From Flectobacillus longus (GTDB taxonomy: Bacteria > Bacteroidota > Bacteroidia > Cytophagales > Spirosomataceae), in assembly GCF_030056705.1 (NCBI RefSeq), contig NZ_JASHIC010000010.1, forward strand, positions 1 through 64,000: a DNA stretch of 64,000 bases, read 5' to 3'. The translations under genes were made by a program, and so were the position numbers. The notes beneath the pieces are model-generated. The model searched no databases and had not been told where the DNA came from. It worked only from the letters and a program-made list of their open reading frames with translations. Positions 1 to 9,525 of the stretch are shown here, piece after piece (position 1 is the stretch's first letter; every line of letters starts with the position of its first letter).

Positions 1-33
1 GCAAAAAGAAATACCATTAATAAAATGGAAGAA

Positions 34-62
34 AAAAACCTCGAAAGTAAGTCCTTCCGAGG
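34..62 (-). terminator. Intrinsic terminator reading leftward, without an obvious gene
   Basis: Read on the minus strand, CCTCG/CGAGG (extended by weaker A-T/G-T pairs) forms a hairpin followed directly by seven T. The T tract lies only on the minus-strand side. The next gene, at 203, is on the plus strand, so no minus-strand gene is available to be terminated here. It could end a small RNA, or transcription antisense to the 5' end of the TPR gene. Confidence 0.4.
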
Positions 63-202
63 CTAATATTAATCAAATTTTATAATCTAATCCTTGTCAA
101 CTTTTTTCAGGACTAGACAATGACATGTTTACATTGAGCCTTTTTGCAACTTAATCATAGTATTGACGTTATAAAACTTTCAAATAAAGGTCTTAGATAT
201 AT

Positions 203-1681
203 ATGCGAAGGTTAATCGTTGTTTTTCTGGTTTTGATAAATTTTCAAAGTAAAGCAAATGACTTTGACTGGAATCCAGTATTACAAAAAGCTTATACTTC
301 ACTTTGGAAAATGCGATTGCAAGAATGTCGAACCTTATTAGCTTTGCAAAAAAATACCTCTGGAATAAAGCTATATCTTCAAAGCTACACCGATTTAATA
401 GAGTTGATGGTTACGGAAGATAAAGCCGATTTTGAGCAGTTTCTAGATGCTCAAGCTACACGGATAAGTTTATTGGAAGATTTTCCTGATACTTCTCCCG
501 AAAAACAATGGATTATAGCCGAAATGTACCTTCATTTGGCTACTGCAAAGCTCAAGTTTGGTCATGAGGTAAAAGGGGCTTGGAATTTGATAAAGGCCTC
601 TAAATTGCTTGAGAATAACTACAAGAAGTATCCCAATTTTATTCCACAACAAAAATCGCTTGGACTAATTCACATCATGGTGGGGTCGATACCACAGAAC
701 TTTTTGTGGATAGCCAAATTTTTAGGACTTAAGGGGTCTATGAAAAATGGTTTACAGGAATTGAGAAACGTAAGCAAAAATGAACCTCGCTATGCCACCG
801 AAGCCAATATAATGTATTATTTGGCTTATGCCTATATTCTAGGTTTTACCCCCGTGATTTTGCAGGATTATGAGCAATTTTTAGTTAAAAATGAAGATAG
901 TCTTTTAATTCAATTTTTAGGTGTAACCACCTATATGAAAGAAGGAAATAGCAATCAAGCTAATGTATTGCTCAAAAAATGTGATGCCTTGAATGCTCAA
1001 ACAGGTTATTGGGCATTTCCATTTTTGCAGTACCTACATGGTGAAATAGAGATTCAGAAAGGGAATTATACCTTAGCAAGTCGACACTATCAAGTTTTTT
1101 TACAACAGTACAAAGGCTTTAACTTTATCAAGGATACCTATTACAAATTGTTTTTATGTTTATGGCTTAATAATGAAGATACAAAAGCGATTGCCTACTT
1201 AGAAAAAGTAAAAACACAAGGCTCAACCATTGTGGAGTCTGACCAGTCTGCGTTACGTTTTGCTGAAAAGGTTAGGATTTCTACCAAAAGCAATGCTTCA
1301 AAAGCCTTAATGAAAGCTAGATTAGCCTTTGATGGAGGTTATTATCAAAAAGCAAAAGAAGGAATTTTAGACTTGAAAGAAAGTTATTTTTTTGATAATG
1401 CCGAAAAAGCAGAATATAATTACCGCAAAGGACGAATTCACCAGAAACTACATGAAATACCCTTGGCAGAAGAGCATTTTGAAAGAGCTATTGTACTTAG
1501 TCAGGACACCTCGATAAGTTATGGGGCATTAGCATGTTTGCAGCTTGGATATATCTGTCAAGAGGATGGACAAAAGATAAAAGCCCAATATTACTTCGAA
1601 AAAGTACTGACTTATGCAAAACATGAATACAAGAACTCTGCTGACAACAAAGCCAAAGCTGCCCTTAATACTTTGAATTAG
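203..1681 (+). CDS. Secreted tetratricopeptide-repeat protein
   Basis: A 492-residue protein of unknown specific role. Residues 1-18 look like a signal peptide (MRR, then a hydrophobic stretch ending near SKA), so it is probably periplasmic or membrane-facing. The rest is helical, with TPR-like units visible in the C-terminal half: residues 405-435 (AEYNYRKGRIHQKL...AEEHFERAI) and 440-475 (LACLQLGYICQEDG...AQYYFEKVL). TPR proteins act as protein-docking scaffolds. The protein has no catalytic motif I recognise. It stands alone: 231 bp separate it from the CHAT gene downstream, and the upstream side has only a minus-strand terminator. The TPR call is firm; function is unknown. Confidence 0.8.
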   Translation: MRRLIVVFLVLINFQSKANDFDWNPVLQKAYTSLWKMRLQECRTLLALQKNTSGIKLYLQSYTDLIELMVTEDKADFEQFLDAQATRISLLEDFPDTSPEKQWIIAEMYLHLATAKLKFGHEVKGAWNLIKASKLLENNYKKYPNFIPQQKSLGLIHIMVGSIPQNFLWIAKFLGLKGSMKNGLQELRNVSKNEPRYATEANIMYYLAYAYILGFTPVILQDYEQFLVKNEDSLLIQFLGVTTYMKEGNSNQANVLLKKCDALNAQTGYWAFPFLQYLHGEIEIQKGNYTLASRHYQVFLQQYKGFNFIKDTYYKLFLCLWLNNEDTKAIAYLEKVKTQGSTIVESDQSALRFAEKVRISTKSNASKALMKARLAFDGGYYQKAKEGILDLKESYFFDNAEKAEYNYRKGRIHQKLHEIPLAEEHFERAIVLSQDTSISYGALACLQLGYICQEDGQKIKAQYYFEKVLTYAKHEYKNSADNKAKAALNTLN

Positions 1682-1939
1682 TACTGTGTGAAGGATTAAA
1701 AAAACATTCATTTCGGATATTGGATGTTAGTGGAGTACTATACTCTAAAGTTTACACATAAAAGTATGTTACTTCATTTTCGAAATCAAAAATCTCAAAT
1801 TTACGGGCGTTTGAAAATCCTTTGTACAGTCCTAACTACACATACCGAATAATAAAAATACTCTACTAAAACAAAGGAAATCCTTGAATAATTTACTTGT
1901 AACTAATACATTTTGGTGCAATTAAAAAAAGGATATCTT

Positions 1940-4900
1940 ATGACGAATCTCACATTCAAAATTCAAGCAGAAGAGCAAGATTTTCAACATCTTCAAGCTG
2001 AATCTGCTAACTATGAAATCAGAAAATCTTTTGTCATACAACTGAATCAGCGTGGAGAAACTAAGACACAAGAATTTATTCTTGACAGAGGAGAATTGAT
2101 TGAGTTTCACTACGAAGATGGCACGAATTGGATATGTGATGAGGATACTTTAGAAGAATTATTTCCAGATTATTACACCAATCAACAAAAAGGATTTTTT
2201 GAAATTCCATTAGAAATTACCGAAGAAGGTATATCTAATAGGGGTATTTTTAAGAAAATTTTGCTAAAGATTGTTAATATTTTGGCTAAGAAAGTGATTG
2301 AAGTAGGGATTAAAGAACTTGCTGAAAGGTTTGATGAATCTCAGGTAGGTGGAAAAAGTGGTCTTTTTTTATTACAAAATAACTTCGAACTTCTCGATCT
2401 TCCGAAAAATTTTGATTTGTCAAAACCCTATTTGTTATTTATACATGGAACAGCTTCCAACACCATTGGCTCATTTGGTAAATTAAGGTTCAATAATATA
2501 GATACCCCAGAATGGAAATTTTTACAAAATTTATATCCTAACCAGATTCTAGCCTTCCAGCATGAAACTCTCTCAAAGAGTCCTTTATTGAATGCTTTGG
2601 AGTTAGTAAAACAATTACCCAACGGAATAGTCCTTGACTTAGTGACAAGCTCAAGGGGTGGGCTTATTGGTGATATCATTAGCCTTTATTCGGCTACCAA
2701 TATTGGAGTATCAGGTTTTAATCTTACTCAAAAGCAATTATTAGAAAAAGAAAAAAGAAAAAATGATTTAGAGAGTATAGACAAACTAGACAAGCTTTTT
2801 TCAACTAAAAAAATAACAATTAACCGTTTTGTAAGAGTAGGATGTCCAGCCGCTGGTACATCTTTAGCATCAAAGAGATTAAGTACTTTTTTTAACATAT
2901 TGACTAATGTTATTGGTTTTACAATTGGCAATAATACTAATCCTATTTTTGTGATTCTGAAATCATTGTTGACAGAAATTATAAATACAAAGAACGAACC
3001 TGACGTCTTACCGGGTATTGAAGCTCAAAGGCTTGAATCTCCTTTTATCAAAGCTTTAAACTGTCCTACAGTAACAGGGACCTCTGACAAATTATTTGTT
3101 ATTTCTTCAAATGCTGTTCCTAAGTTTAATTTAAGAGGTGTATTAATAGTTGTTTCAAGAGCAGTCTTTAAAGGGAAGAATGATTTAGTAGTTGATACCG
3201 AATCTATGTATCAAGGAGCTAGAAGAAGCCAAAAAATTCATTATCATTTTGAACAAGAGACAGATATTTATCATCTTGATTATTTTCACAATGCTGATAC
3301 AAGAGCTAAGCTTCAATCAGCTCTTGAGCCTATCATCAACCTAAGTATCTTCAAAGAATTTTCGCAAGACGAAATTCCTAATACAGATAGAAATGTAGCA
3401 TTACGTTTATTTGGAGCGCCCGGTGGCGGAATACACAACGATACTGTATCTTATAAACGTCCAGTATTGATTCTCATTCCTGGTATAATGGGGTCTGTTT
3501 TAAGTGAAAATAATAGTGTTATTTGGCTAGATTTCTTTAAAATCGTGGGAGGTCAATTGAATAGATTAGCTATAGAAAATAAGGATATTCGTGCGACAGC
3601 TATTATTGAATCTAGCTATGGTAAATTCTTGGATGCTTTCTCTAAAAACTACGATGTGATTACTTTTGGGTTTGATTGGCGAAAGTCTTTACAAGAAAGT
3701 GCTAATCTTTTTAATACTAGAATAAACGAACTACTAAAAAGTAATTTAAAAATTCAGATTGTAGCTCATTCTATGGGAGGGTTATTGTTTCGCGACTTTA
3801 TTCTAAATCATCCAGAAACGTGGCAGCGCTTAAATTCCTCTCATAATTTTCGAATTATTTATCTAGGTACTCCATTCAAAGGTTCTTATAGAATTCCAGC
3901 AGTCCTAACAGGAAAAGATGATATTATAAAATCGCTTAGTTTGGTAGATTTAATTAATTCAAAAGCTGAACTAATTAGTACTTTTTTAAAGTTTGAGGGA
4001 ATTCATAATCTTTTACCACTGACTACAAATGAAGGAAATGATTTTGCTCGAAAAGAAACATGGCTAAAATTGCAAAATGCCGCTAATGAAGGAAGTGAGC
4101 TATCAATTATATCAGATCTAGATTTAAAGAAATTTAGGGCTTACCGGACAAAAGTACTATCCACAATTGATAGTATAGACTATTCAAACATGGTATACAT
4201 TGCAGGGAAAGGAGATAAGACAGCTGATAGCTATGAAATTATTGAATTTAGTAATCAGAAAAAAGAACTGAGATTTGGCTATACTTCGAATGGAGATGAA
4301 AGTGTAACATGGGAAAGCGGTATACCTCAAAAAATAAAGAATAACAATGCTGTATATTATGTAGATGTAACACATGGCTCATTAGCGAATACCTCTGGAT
4401 TATTTGATGGAATAAATGATATTTTACGAACAGGAAAGACAAATAAATTTTCAAAAACTAATATTGAAGTATCTAAAGATCGAAGTATAAAAACTTCAAT
4501 TCAACCAGAAATGACCTTTTTTGATAAGAGCCAAGTCGGTATCGAAAGGGCAATTCTTGGGTTAACGAAAAGTCCACAATATATTAATACACTTACTTCA
4601 ATAAATGTTTCAGTTAGTAAGGGTGATTTGATATATTCCTCATATCCAATTATGGTAGGTCACTTTAAGGGGGATGGCATTTTGAGTGCAGAGTCTGTCA
4701 TTGATAATTATTTAGAGAATATCCTTACCGAAAAAAGACAATTTGGGTTATATCCTGAGGAAATAGGTCAAAGTGAAGTTTTTATTTCAGGTAATACAAA
4801 TATAAGCTTCAAAGGAGCAATTATTATTGGGCTGGGTGAAGTAGGAGAATTTACTTCTTCACAGCTAAAGGAAACCGTTGAACAAGCCATTACTAACTAT

Positions 4901-7186
4901 TTATTTAAAATATATTTCAATAAAAACTCGAAGAAGAACAAAGAAATAGGAGTTTCAACATTGATAATAGGAAGTGGCTATGGAGGTTTACCATTAGAAA
5001 CCTCTATTTGCTCTATAATTGAAGGGGTAAATCGAGCTAACGAAAAATTTAGAGTTGTAAAAAAAGAGGATGCTCCTACGATAAAATATTTAGAATTTAT
5101 TGAAAGAATGGAAGATAAGGCATTGAGCTGTTTCCAGATACTTACTAAAATTGAAAAAATCAACTCAGAAAGGCTTCCCATTACTATAAAAGAGAGAAAA
5201 ATAAAATCATTAGTAGGAGGCATTCAGAAAAGACTGACTTTTGAAAGTGCTACCAATGATTGGTGGAACATAATTACAGTTACTAACGAAATAAAGAATG
5301 GTAAAGAAGGCATGGCGTTTTCACTTTCAACGCATGGTGCAAAAGAGGATAAACGTTCAGTATTTGTAAATTCATCGATAATAAATGATTTACTCAAAAC
5401 TATTTCTATAAAAAATCAATTCGATAAAAAGATCTCAAAGGCAATTTTTGAACAACTAATTCCGAATGAGTTTAAAGATTACTTGATGAATAATATCGAT
5501 TTGATATGGATGTTAGATGAAAAAACTGCGGAATATCCATGGGAGCTACTTCAGTCAAGTTTAGACGAAAACTCTACTCCTCTTTCAGTTAGCTCTGGGA
5601 TGATACGAAAATTGATAACAAGAAATGCTAGTTTTAAAAATACTGTTATTTCTGAGAATATAGCTCTTGTTGTAGGGGATCCAATATTAGATAATCAAAA
5701 ATACAGACAGTTAGATGGCGCCAAAGATGAGGCAATATTTGTGACTAAAAAATTTGAAGCAAACTCTATTAAAACAGTTTCTTTGATTAGAGATGAGGCA
5801 AGTACAATATTAGTAAACTTATCAATAGGAGGTTATAAATATCTTCATTTAGCGGGTCACGGTCAATTTAGTGAAGACTCAAGTCTTAAAACTGGGATGG
5901 TGATAGGAAATAGTATTTTAACTGTAGACCAAATTAATCAAATTAGACCTGTTCCCGAATTTACATTTATTAATTGTTGTGAACTAGGAGAAATAAATAG
6001 TGTTTCAGAACAAAAGGCATTTGACGCATTTAGATTAGCGGCTAATATTGGAACGCAATTAATATTAAATGGAGTAAAAGCTGTGGTCGTTGCAGGCTGG
6101 TCTGTTGGGGATCAACCTGCGTTAACTTTTTCACAAGAGTTCTATAATTTTATGTTTGAAGGATATACGTTGGGAGAAGCTACTAGAAAAGCTCGTGAAA
6201 AACTCTTTGATGCCTATGGGTATGAGAATAATACGTGGGGAGCTTATCAGTGTTATGGTGATCAATTCTATAAATTTAATAATGAGAAGCCCTCAGTTAA
6301 CATTGAGTATGACTATGCAACACCTGAACAAGCAGAATATGATTTATATAATTTTTTAGGTGATTTAGAAAGGGGAACGACTTTTAAAAATATTGATGTT
6401 GCTAATAAAGCATTTGAAAATATACAAACAAAGATTAACTTTTCTAGTGTTCGATCACCACAATGTACAGAACTTGAAGCAAAGATTTATTTTGAATTAG
6501 GTGATTATAAAAACTCAATATTAAAATACGAAGAGTTGATCAAGAATGAATCATCAACTTTCACAGTAAAATCATTGGAGGAATATTGTAACATAAGATC
6601 AAAATATTGCGTAGAACTTTTAGAGACTTCATTGGATAACATCAATGTAACCAATCAGTTGGATAGTGTAATTAATGATTTAAAACAACTACTTTCCATT
6701 TCTGAGACCTACGAAAGATTTAATTTGTTGGGTAGTGCCTTTAAGAGAAAGGGGCTAATAAGTAAAGAAATTGAAGCCAAAAAAGAATGTTATAAAACAG
6801 CACTTGGATATTATACAAAAGCAAGTAGGAGTGAAAGTGTCTATTCTTTATCAAACATATACAACCTAACTTATTTTCTGGAGGCTGACAGTATACCAGT
6901 AAATATCCATTTTATTCTTGGCTCACTACTTTCAAATTTAGATACAAGGAATTTAAGCTATTGGGATTTGGTAAGCAGATTTAATTTACTGTTGACTAAA
7001 TATATTATTTGTAAAGATGTTGATTTTTCAGAGGTAAAAAACGAATATGTCGCGTTGAGAAGATATGCTGGGACAATTGGTAAAAAGAAAGCAGAAAAAG
7101 AAAATATAGACATAATTATGGATTTGCTTAAATCTTTTAGCCCAGGTGATATAGCCATTCAAACACTAAATCAATTAATACAATAA
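1940..7186 (+). CDS. Multidomain CHAT protease with two alpha/beta-hydrolase (lipase-like) modules
   Basis: About 1748 residues from the ATG at 1940, which has AGGA six bases upstream; an in-frame TTG at 1913 would add nine residues. Positions below count from 1913. A first alpha/beta-hydrolase module spans ~165-440, with the oxyanion-type motif LLFIHGTAS (~172) and TSSRGG (~244) in the nucleophile-elbow position. A second spans ~515-830, resembling LCAT/PGAP1-type lipases: LILIPGIMGS (~521) and VAHSMGG (~617), a standard G/A-H-S-x-G elbow, with a later HGS (~821). A CHAT (caspase-HetF-associated with TPRs) domain spans ~1200-1460: YPWELL, then His in HLAGHGQF (~1316), Cys in INCCELG (~1355), and VVAGWSVGD. 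The C-terminal ~290 residues are helical and TPR-like. CHAT proteins are caspase-fold proteases, several of them in bacterial immunity. No signal peptide, so cytoplasmic. It is followed 12 bp later by the SLOG/TIR-like gene. Fusion of two hydrolases to one CHAT protease suggests a lipase effector or sensor controlled by proteolysis; that is inference. Confidence 0.85.
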   Translation: MTNLTFKIQAEEQDFQHLQAESANYEIRKSFVIQLNQRGETKTQEFILDRGELIEFHYEDGTNWICDEDTLEELFPDYYTNQQKGFFEIPLEITEEGISNRGIFKKILLKIVNILAKKVIEVGIKELAERFDESQVGGKSGLFLLQNNFELLDLPKNFDLSKPYLLFIHGTASNTIGSFGKLRFNNIDTPEWKFLQNLYPNQILAFQHETLSKSPLLNALELVKQLPNGIVLDLVTSSRGGLIGDIISLYSATNIGVSGFNLTQKQLLEKEKRKNDLESIDKLDKLFSTKKITINRFVRVGCPAAGTSLASKRLSTFFNILTNVIGFTIGNNTNPIFVILKSLLTEIINTKNEPDVLPGIEAQRLESPFIKALNCPTVTGTSDKLFVISSNAVPKFNLRGVLIVVSRAVFKGKNDLVVDTESMYQGARRSQKIHYHFEQETDIYHLDYFHNADTRAKLQSALEPIINLSIFKEFSQDEIPNTDRNVALRLFGAPGGGIHNDTVSYKRPVLILIPGIMGSVLSENNSVIWLDFFKIVGGQLNRLAIENKDIRATAIIESSYGKFLDAFSKNYDVITFGFDWRKSLQESANLFNTRINELLKSNLKIQIVAHSMGGLLFRDFILNHPETWQRLNSSHNFRIIYLGTPFKGSYRIPAVLTGKDDIIKSLSLVDLINSKAELISTFLKFEGIHNLLPLTTNEGNDFARKETWLKLQNAANEGSELSIISDLDLKKFRAYRTKVLSTIDSIDYSNMVYIAGKGDKTADSYEIIEFSNQKKELRFGYTSNGDESVTWESGIPQKIKNNNAVYYVDVTHGSLANTSGLFDGINDILRTGKTNKFSKTNIEVSKDRSIKTSIQPEMTFFDKSQVGIERAILGLTKSPQYINTLTSINVSVSKGDLIYSSYPIMVGHFKGDGILSAESVIDNYLENILTEKRQFGLYPEEIGQSEVFISGNTNISFKGAIIIGLGEVGEFTSSQLKETVEQAITNYLFKIYFNKNSKKNKEIGVSTLIIGSGYGGLPLETSICSIIEGVNRANEKFRVVKKEDAPTIKYLEFIERMEDKALSCFQILTKIEKINSERLPITIKERKIKSLVGGIQKRLTFESATNDWWNIITVTNEIKNGKEGMAFSLSTHGAKEDKRSVFVNSSIINDLLKTISIKNQFDKKISKAIFEQLIPNEFKDYLMNNIDLIWMLDEKTAEYPWELLQSSLDENSTPLSVSSGMIRKLITRNASFKNTVISENIALVVGDPILDNQKYRQLDGAKDEAIFVTKKFEANSIKTVSLIRDEASTILVNLSIGGYKYLHLAGHGQFSEDSSLKTGMVIGNSILTVDQINQIRPVPEFTFINCCELGEINSVSEQKAFDAFRLAANIGTQLILNGVKAVVVAGWSVGDQPALTFSQEFYNFMFEGYTLGEATRKAREKLFDAYGYENNTWGAYQCYGDQFYKFNNEKPSVNIEYDYATPEQAEYDLYNFLGDLERGTTFKNIDVANKAFENIQTKINFSSVRSPQCTELEAKIYFELGDYKNSILKYEELIKNESSTFTVKSLEEYCNIRSKYCVELLETSLDNINVTNQLDSVINDLKQLLSISETYERFNLLGSAFKRKGLISKEIEAKKECYKTALGYYTKASRSESVYSLSNIYNLTYFLEADSIPVNIHFILGSLLSNLDTRNLSYWDLVSRFNLLLTKYIICKDVDFSEVKNEYVALRRYAGTIGKKKAEKENIDIIMDLLKSFSPGDIAIQTLNQLIQ

Positions 7187-7198
7187 ACTATAGAAAAC

Positions 7199-8182
7199 AT
7201 GAAAAAGATATTTATTGCGGGTGGCTATACTAGAGAAAATGGAGATTCATATACAGAACAAAAGGAGTTTGCATTTTTGCTAGGTCGTGAAATAATGCTT
7301 CAAAATCATATTCTTTTAAATGCTTGTAAAACTGAATTTGATAGTGAAGTTTGTAAAGGTGCAGCAGATGCATGTACAAATCAACGAGAAATGCAAAGTA
7401 GAATTATCAGTTATGTGCTAAAAGGCGAAAAACCAATTCATAATTACGGGGATGTAAAACAATCTCTATTGTCTAATTGGGATTTAGACGGGGATGATAT
7501 AGATATACCTGAACCCATAAAATATGCCGATGTTATAATACTTGTTGGAGGGTTTGTAGGTACTAAAAGAGCTGCAAACTGGGCAAGGTTAAAAAATAAG
7601 CCCATATTACCAATAACGAGATTTAATGGAGAGTCTGAAAAAATTTATCATACAGAGCTCGAAAATTTTGATAAAAAATATTCCACAAGGATCAAGCAGG
7701 AGGACTATGAAGATTTGAATCAAATAAATTCATCTTCAGAAGACTTTAGTTCAAGAGTTGTTTCAATTGCGGAGGAAATCTCAACTCCAAGTTTCGCCTT
7801 TACAATTATGCCTTTTAAAGATACGCCTGAGTTGACAGATGTCTTTGATACGTTCCAAGAAGCTTGCCGACAATATAGATATAACTGCATCAGGATGGAT
7901 GAAGTAATTAATACACAAAATATTTTTCCTGAAATGATGAACCATATTGAAAAATGTGCATTTGCCTTAATTGATATTACAGAGTCAAGCCACAATGTTT
8001 ACTTTGAACTTGGTTATGCGTATGGTTTAAAAAAAGATTTTATAATTACCGCGAAGAGAGGCACTACTCTACCATTTGATATTCAGGATTTGCAAATTGT
8101 ATTTTGGCAAAGCCAAGTAGAACTTAGATCAAGTCTGCTTAAAAGAATATCAATAATTGCAAGTGAACAAGGAAGGATTTAA
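7199..8182 (+). CDS. SLOG-like plus TIR/deoxyribosyltransferase-like nucleotide-processing protein
   Basis: A 327-residue cytoplasmic protein in two parts. Residues 1-~190 look like a SLOG-type Rossmannoid: IFIAGGYTR near the start and LVGGFVGTKRA at ~114-124, comparable to the GG-x-GT loop of LOG/SLOG nucleotide-binding proteins. Residues ~198-327 match the TIR-like/nucleoside 2-deoxyribosyltransferase-like family found in conflict systems: FTIMPFKD (~200), then ALIDITESSHNVYFELGYA (~257-275) with the expected acidic residue in YFELGYA, and LPFDIQDLQIVFW near the end. In related proteins SLOG domains sense nucleotide-derived signals and TIR-like domains cleave NAD or nucleotides; activity here is inference. 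The start codon follows the CHAT stop by only 12 bp, so the two are almost certainly cotranscribed. Domain calls are from motif reading and the SLOG half is the less certain. Confidence 0.75.
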   Translation: MKKIFIAGGYTRENGDSYTEQKEFAFLLGREIMLQNHILLNACKTEFDSEVCKGAADACTNQREMQSRIISYVLKGEKPIHNYGDVKQSLLSNWDLDGDDIDIPEPIKYADVIILVGGFVGTKRAANWARLKNKPILPITRFNGESEKIYHTELENFDKKYSTRIKQEDYEDLNQINSSSEDFSSRVVSIAEEISTPSFAFTIMPFKDTPELTDVFDTFQEACRQYRYNCIRMDEVINTQNIFPEMMNHIEKCAFALIDITESSHNVYFELGYAYGLKKDFIITAKRGTTLPFDIQDLQIVFWQSQVELRSSLLKRISIIASEQGRI

Positions 8183-8212
8183 CGAATCTAAATGAAGAAG
8201 AAACTTATACAC

Positions 8213-8236
8213 TTTGTGGGAATGTGACATTCCCAA
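8213..8236 (+). terminator. Hairpin after the CHAT/SLOG-TIR operon
   Basis: GGGAATG (8218-8224), a TGA loop and CATTCCC (8228-8234), extended by TTTG/AAA pairs, lies 30 bp after the stop codon. The T tract is poor, so it may stabilise the 3' end rather than terminate strongly. Confidence 0.4.
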
Positions 8237-8385
8237 ATTCAAGATTTTATTATTGGAAAGTTATTGCATGTAATAATACATGAATTCATTGCTCAAAATA
8301 GTTCTTCTATTAGAGTATAGTCAGCTGTAGAAAAATTGGAAAAACATAATAATCACTCATTTGCTTTACAAACACAAACTCAATA

Positions 8386-8422
8386 AAAAAAGGATATGTC
8401 TGTAAAATTCATATCCTTTTTT
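8386..8422. terminator. Bidirectional intrinsic terminator
   Basis: GGATATG (8392-8398) and CATATCC (8410-8416) form a stem flanked by an A run on the left and a T run on the right, so it can act in both directions. It sits between the convergent CHAT operon and accD, 17 bp after the accD stop. Confidence 0.8.
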
Positions 8423-8438
8423 ATAAATAAAGTAATGC

Positions 8439-9281
8439 TTATTTCAACATATTGAACAAAGCTGTTAGCTTATCTTTTAAATCTTTTCTATCTACGATAA
8501 AATCCAAGAAGCCGTGTTCTAACACAAACTCAGCACTCTGGAAACCTTTTGGAAGGTCTTTACCGATAGTTTCGCGAATAACACGAGGACCAGCAAAACC
8601 AATTAAAGCACCTGGCTCAGAGATATTGAAGTCGCCCAACATTGCGTACGAAGCGGTAACACCACCAGTAGTAGGGTCTGTCAACAACGATACGTAAGGG
8701 ATTTTCGCTTCAGCAAGTAGCGCTAATTTGGCTGATGTTTTAGCCATTTGCATTAATGAGAAACCAGCCTCCATCATACGAGCTCCACCTGATTTTGAAA
8801 TCATCAAGAATGGAATTTTGTGCTTTAGAGCATAGTCAATCCCACGAGCAATTTTTTCGCCTACTACCGAGCCCATTGAACCTCCAATAAATGAAAAGTC
8901 CATGGCAGCAACTACCACCTCAACGTCATTCATTTTGCCATGTGCAGTACGAACAGCATCTTTCAAGCCAGTTTTCTTTTCTGTAGCTTTGATACGATCA
9001 GGATAGCGTTTGGTGTCTTCGAATTTGAGAGGGTCGCCCGACGACATGAAGGCATCTAGTTCTGTATAACGTGATTGGTCGAAAAGTAGCTCGAAGTAAT
9101 CTTGTGAACCGATTTTTTCGTGGTAGTTACACGACGAACAAGTCCAAGCAAATAGGCGATGTTCGCGCGTATGCATTACTTTTTTACAAGAAGGACACTG
9201 ATACCATAGACCATCTGGTGCTTCTCTTTTAGCTTCGGTTGGGGTCAAAATCCCCTTATCTTTTCTGGTAAACCAAGACAT
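8439..9281 (-). CDS. accD: Acetyl-CoA carboxylase carboxyltransferase subunit beta
   Basis: A 280-residue protein, the usual length for AccD. It forms the carboxyltransferase with AccA and transfers the carboxyl group from carboxybiotin to acetyl-CoA, giving malonyl-CoA for fatty-acid synthesis in the cytoplasm. The N-terminal four-cysteine zinc ribbon is complete (CPSCKK at ~29, CSSCNYH at ~48). The crotonase-fold core follows, with SGGARM (~164), [14 protein letters not shown] (~205) and GFAGPRVI (~228). The gene is monocistronic: a promoter candidate lies upstream at 9366-9400 and a terminator downstream. accA is not in this window. Confidence 0.97.
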   Translation of the reverse strand: MSWFTRKDKGILTPTEAKREAPDGLWYQCPSCKKVMHTREHRLFAWTCSSCNYHEKIGSQDYFELLFDQSRYTELDAFMSSGDPLKFEDTKRYPDRIKATEKKTGLKDAVRTAHGKMNDVEVVVAAMDFSFIGGSMGSVVGEKIARGIDYALKHKIPFLMISKSGGARMMEAGFSLMQMAKTSAKLALLAEAKIPYVSLLTDPTTGGVTASYAMLGDFNISEPGALIGFAGPRVIRETIGKDLPKGFQSAEFVLEHGFLDFIVDRKDLKDKLTALFNMLK

Positions 9282-9365
9282 ATTTCTTTTTCAATTAAAG
9301 ATTTTACGTGTTTTTTAGGAAAAGAAACACTAGGTAAAATACTCGTTGTGAGTGATAATGAATCG

Positions 9366-9400
9366 CAAAGATAAAACTTAAGCGATCGAGAATTAACAAA
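9366..9400 (-). promoter_or_regulatory. Bacteroidota-type promoter for accD
   Basis: On the minus strand the -7 box TATCTTTG (9373 to 9366) is an exact TAnnTTTG match followed by C. A TTTG at 9400-9397 could be the -33 element, with 23 bases between, slightly long. The start codon lies about 80 bases downstream. Confidence 0.55.
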
Positions 9401-9525
9401 AACTTGAATTTTATCTAAGCTTTTTCGTTTTAGGAGTGGATTTTAAGTCCAGAAATTTACAGATAAAGTGTTGATTTTGATAACATTTTCCGTAATTTAT
9501 TGGTCATAAAACTAAATAAACTAAT

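Noticed and set aside
4184-4454. Antisense small frames within the CHAT gene
   Set aside because: Two overlapping frames with low-complexity translations inside a coherent coding region.
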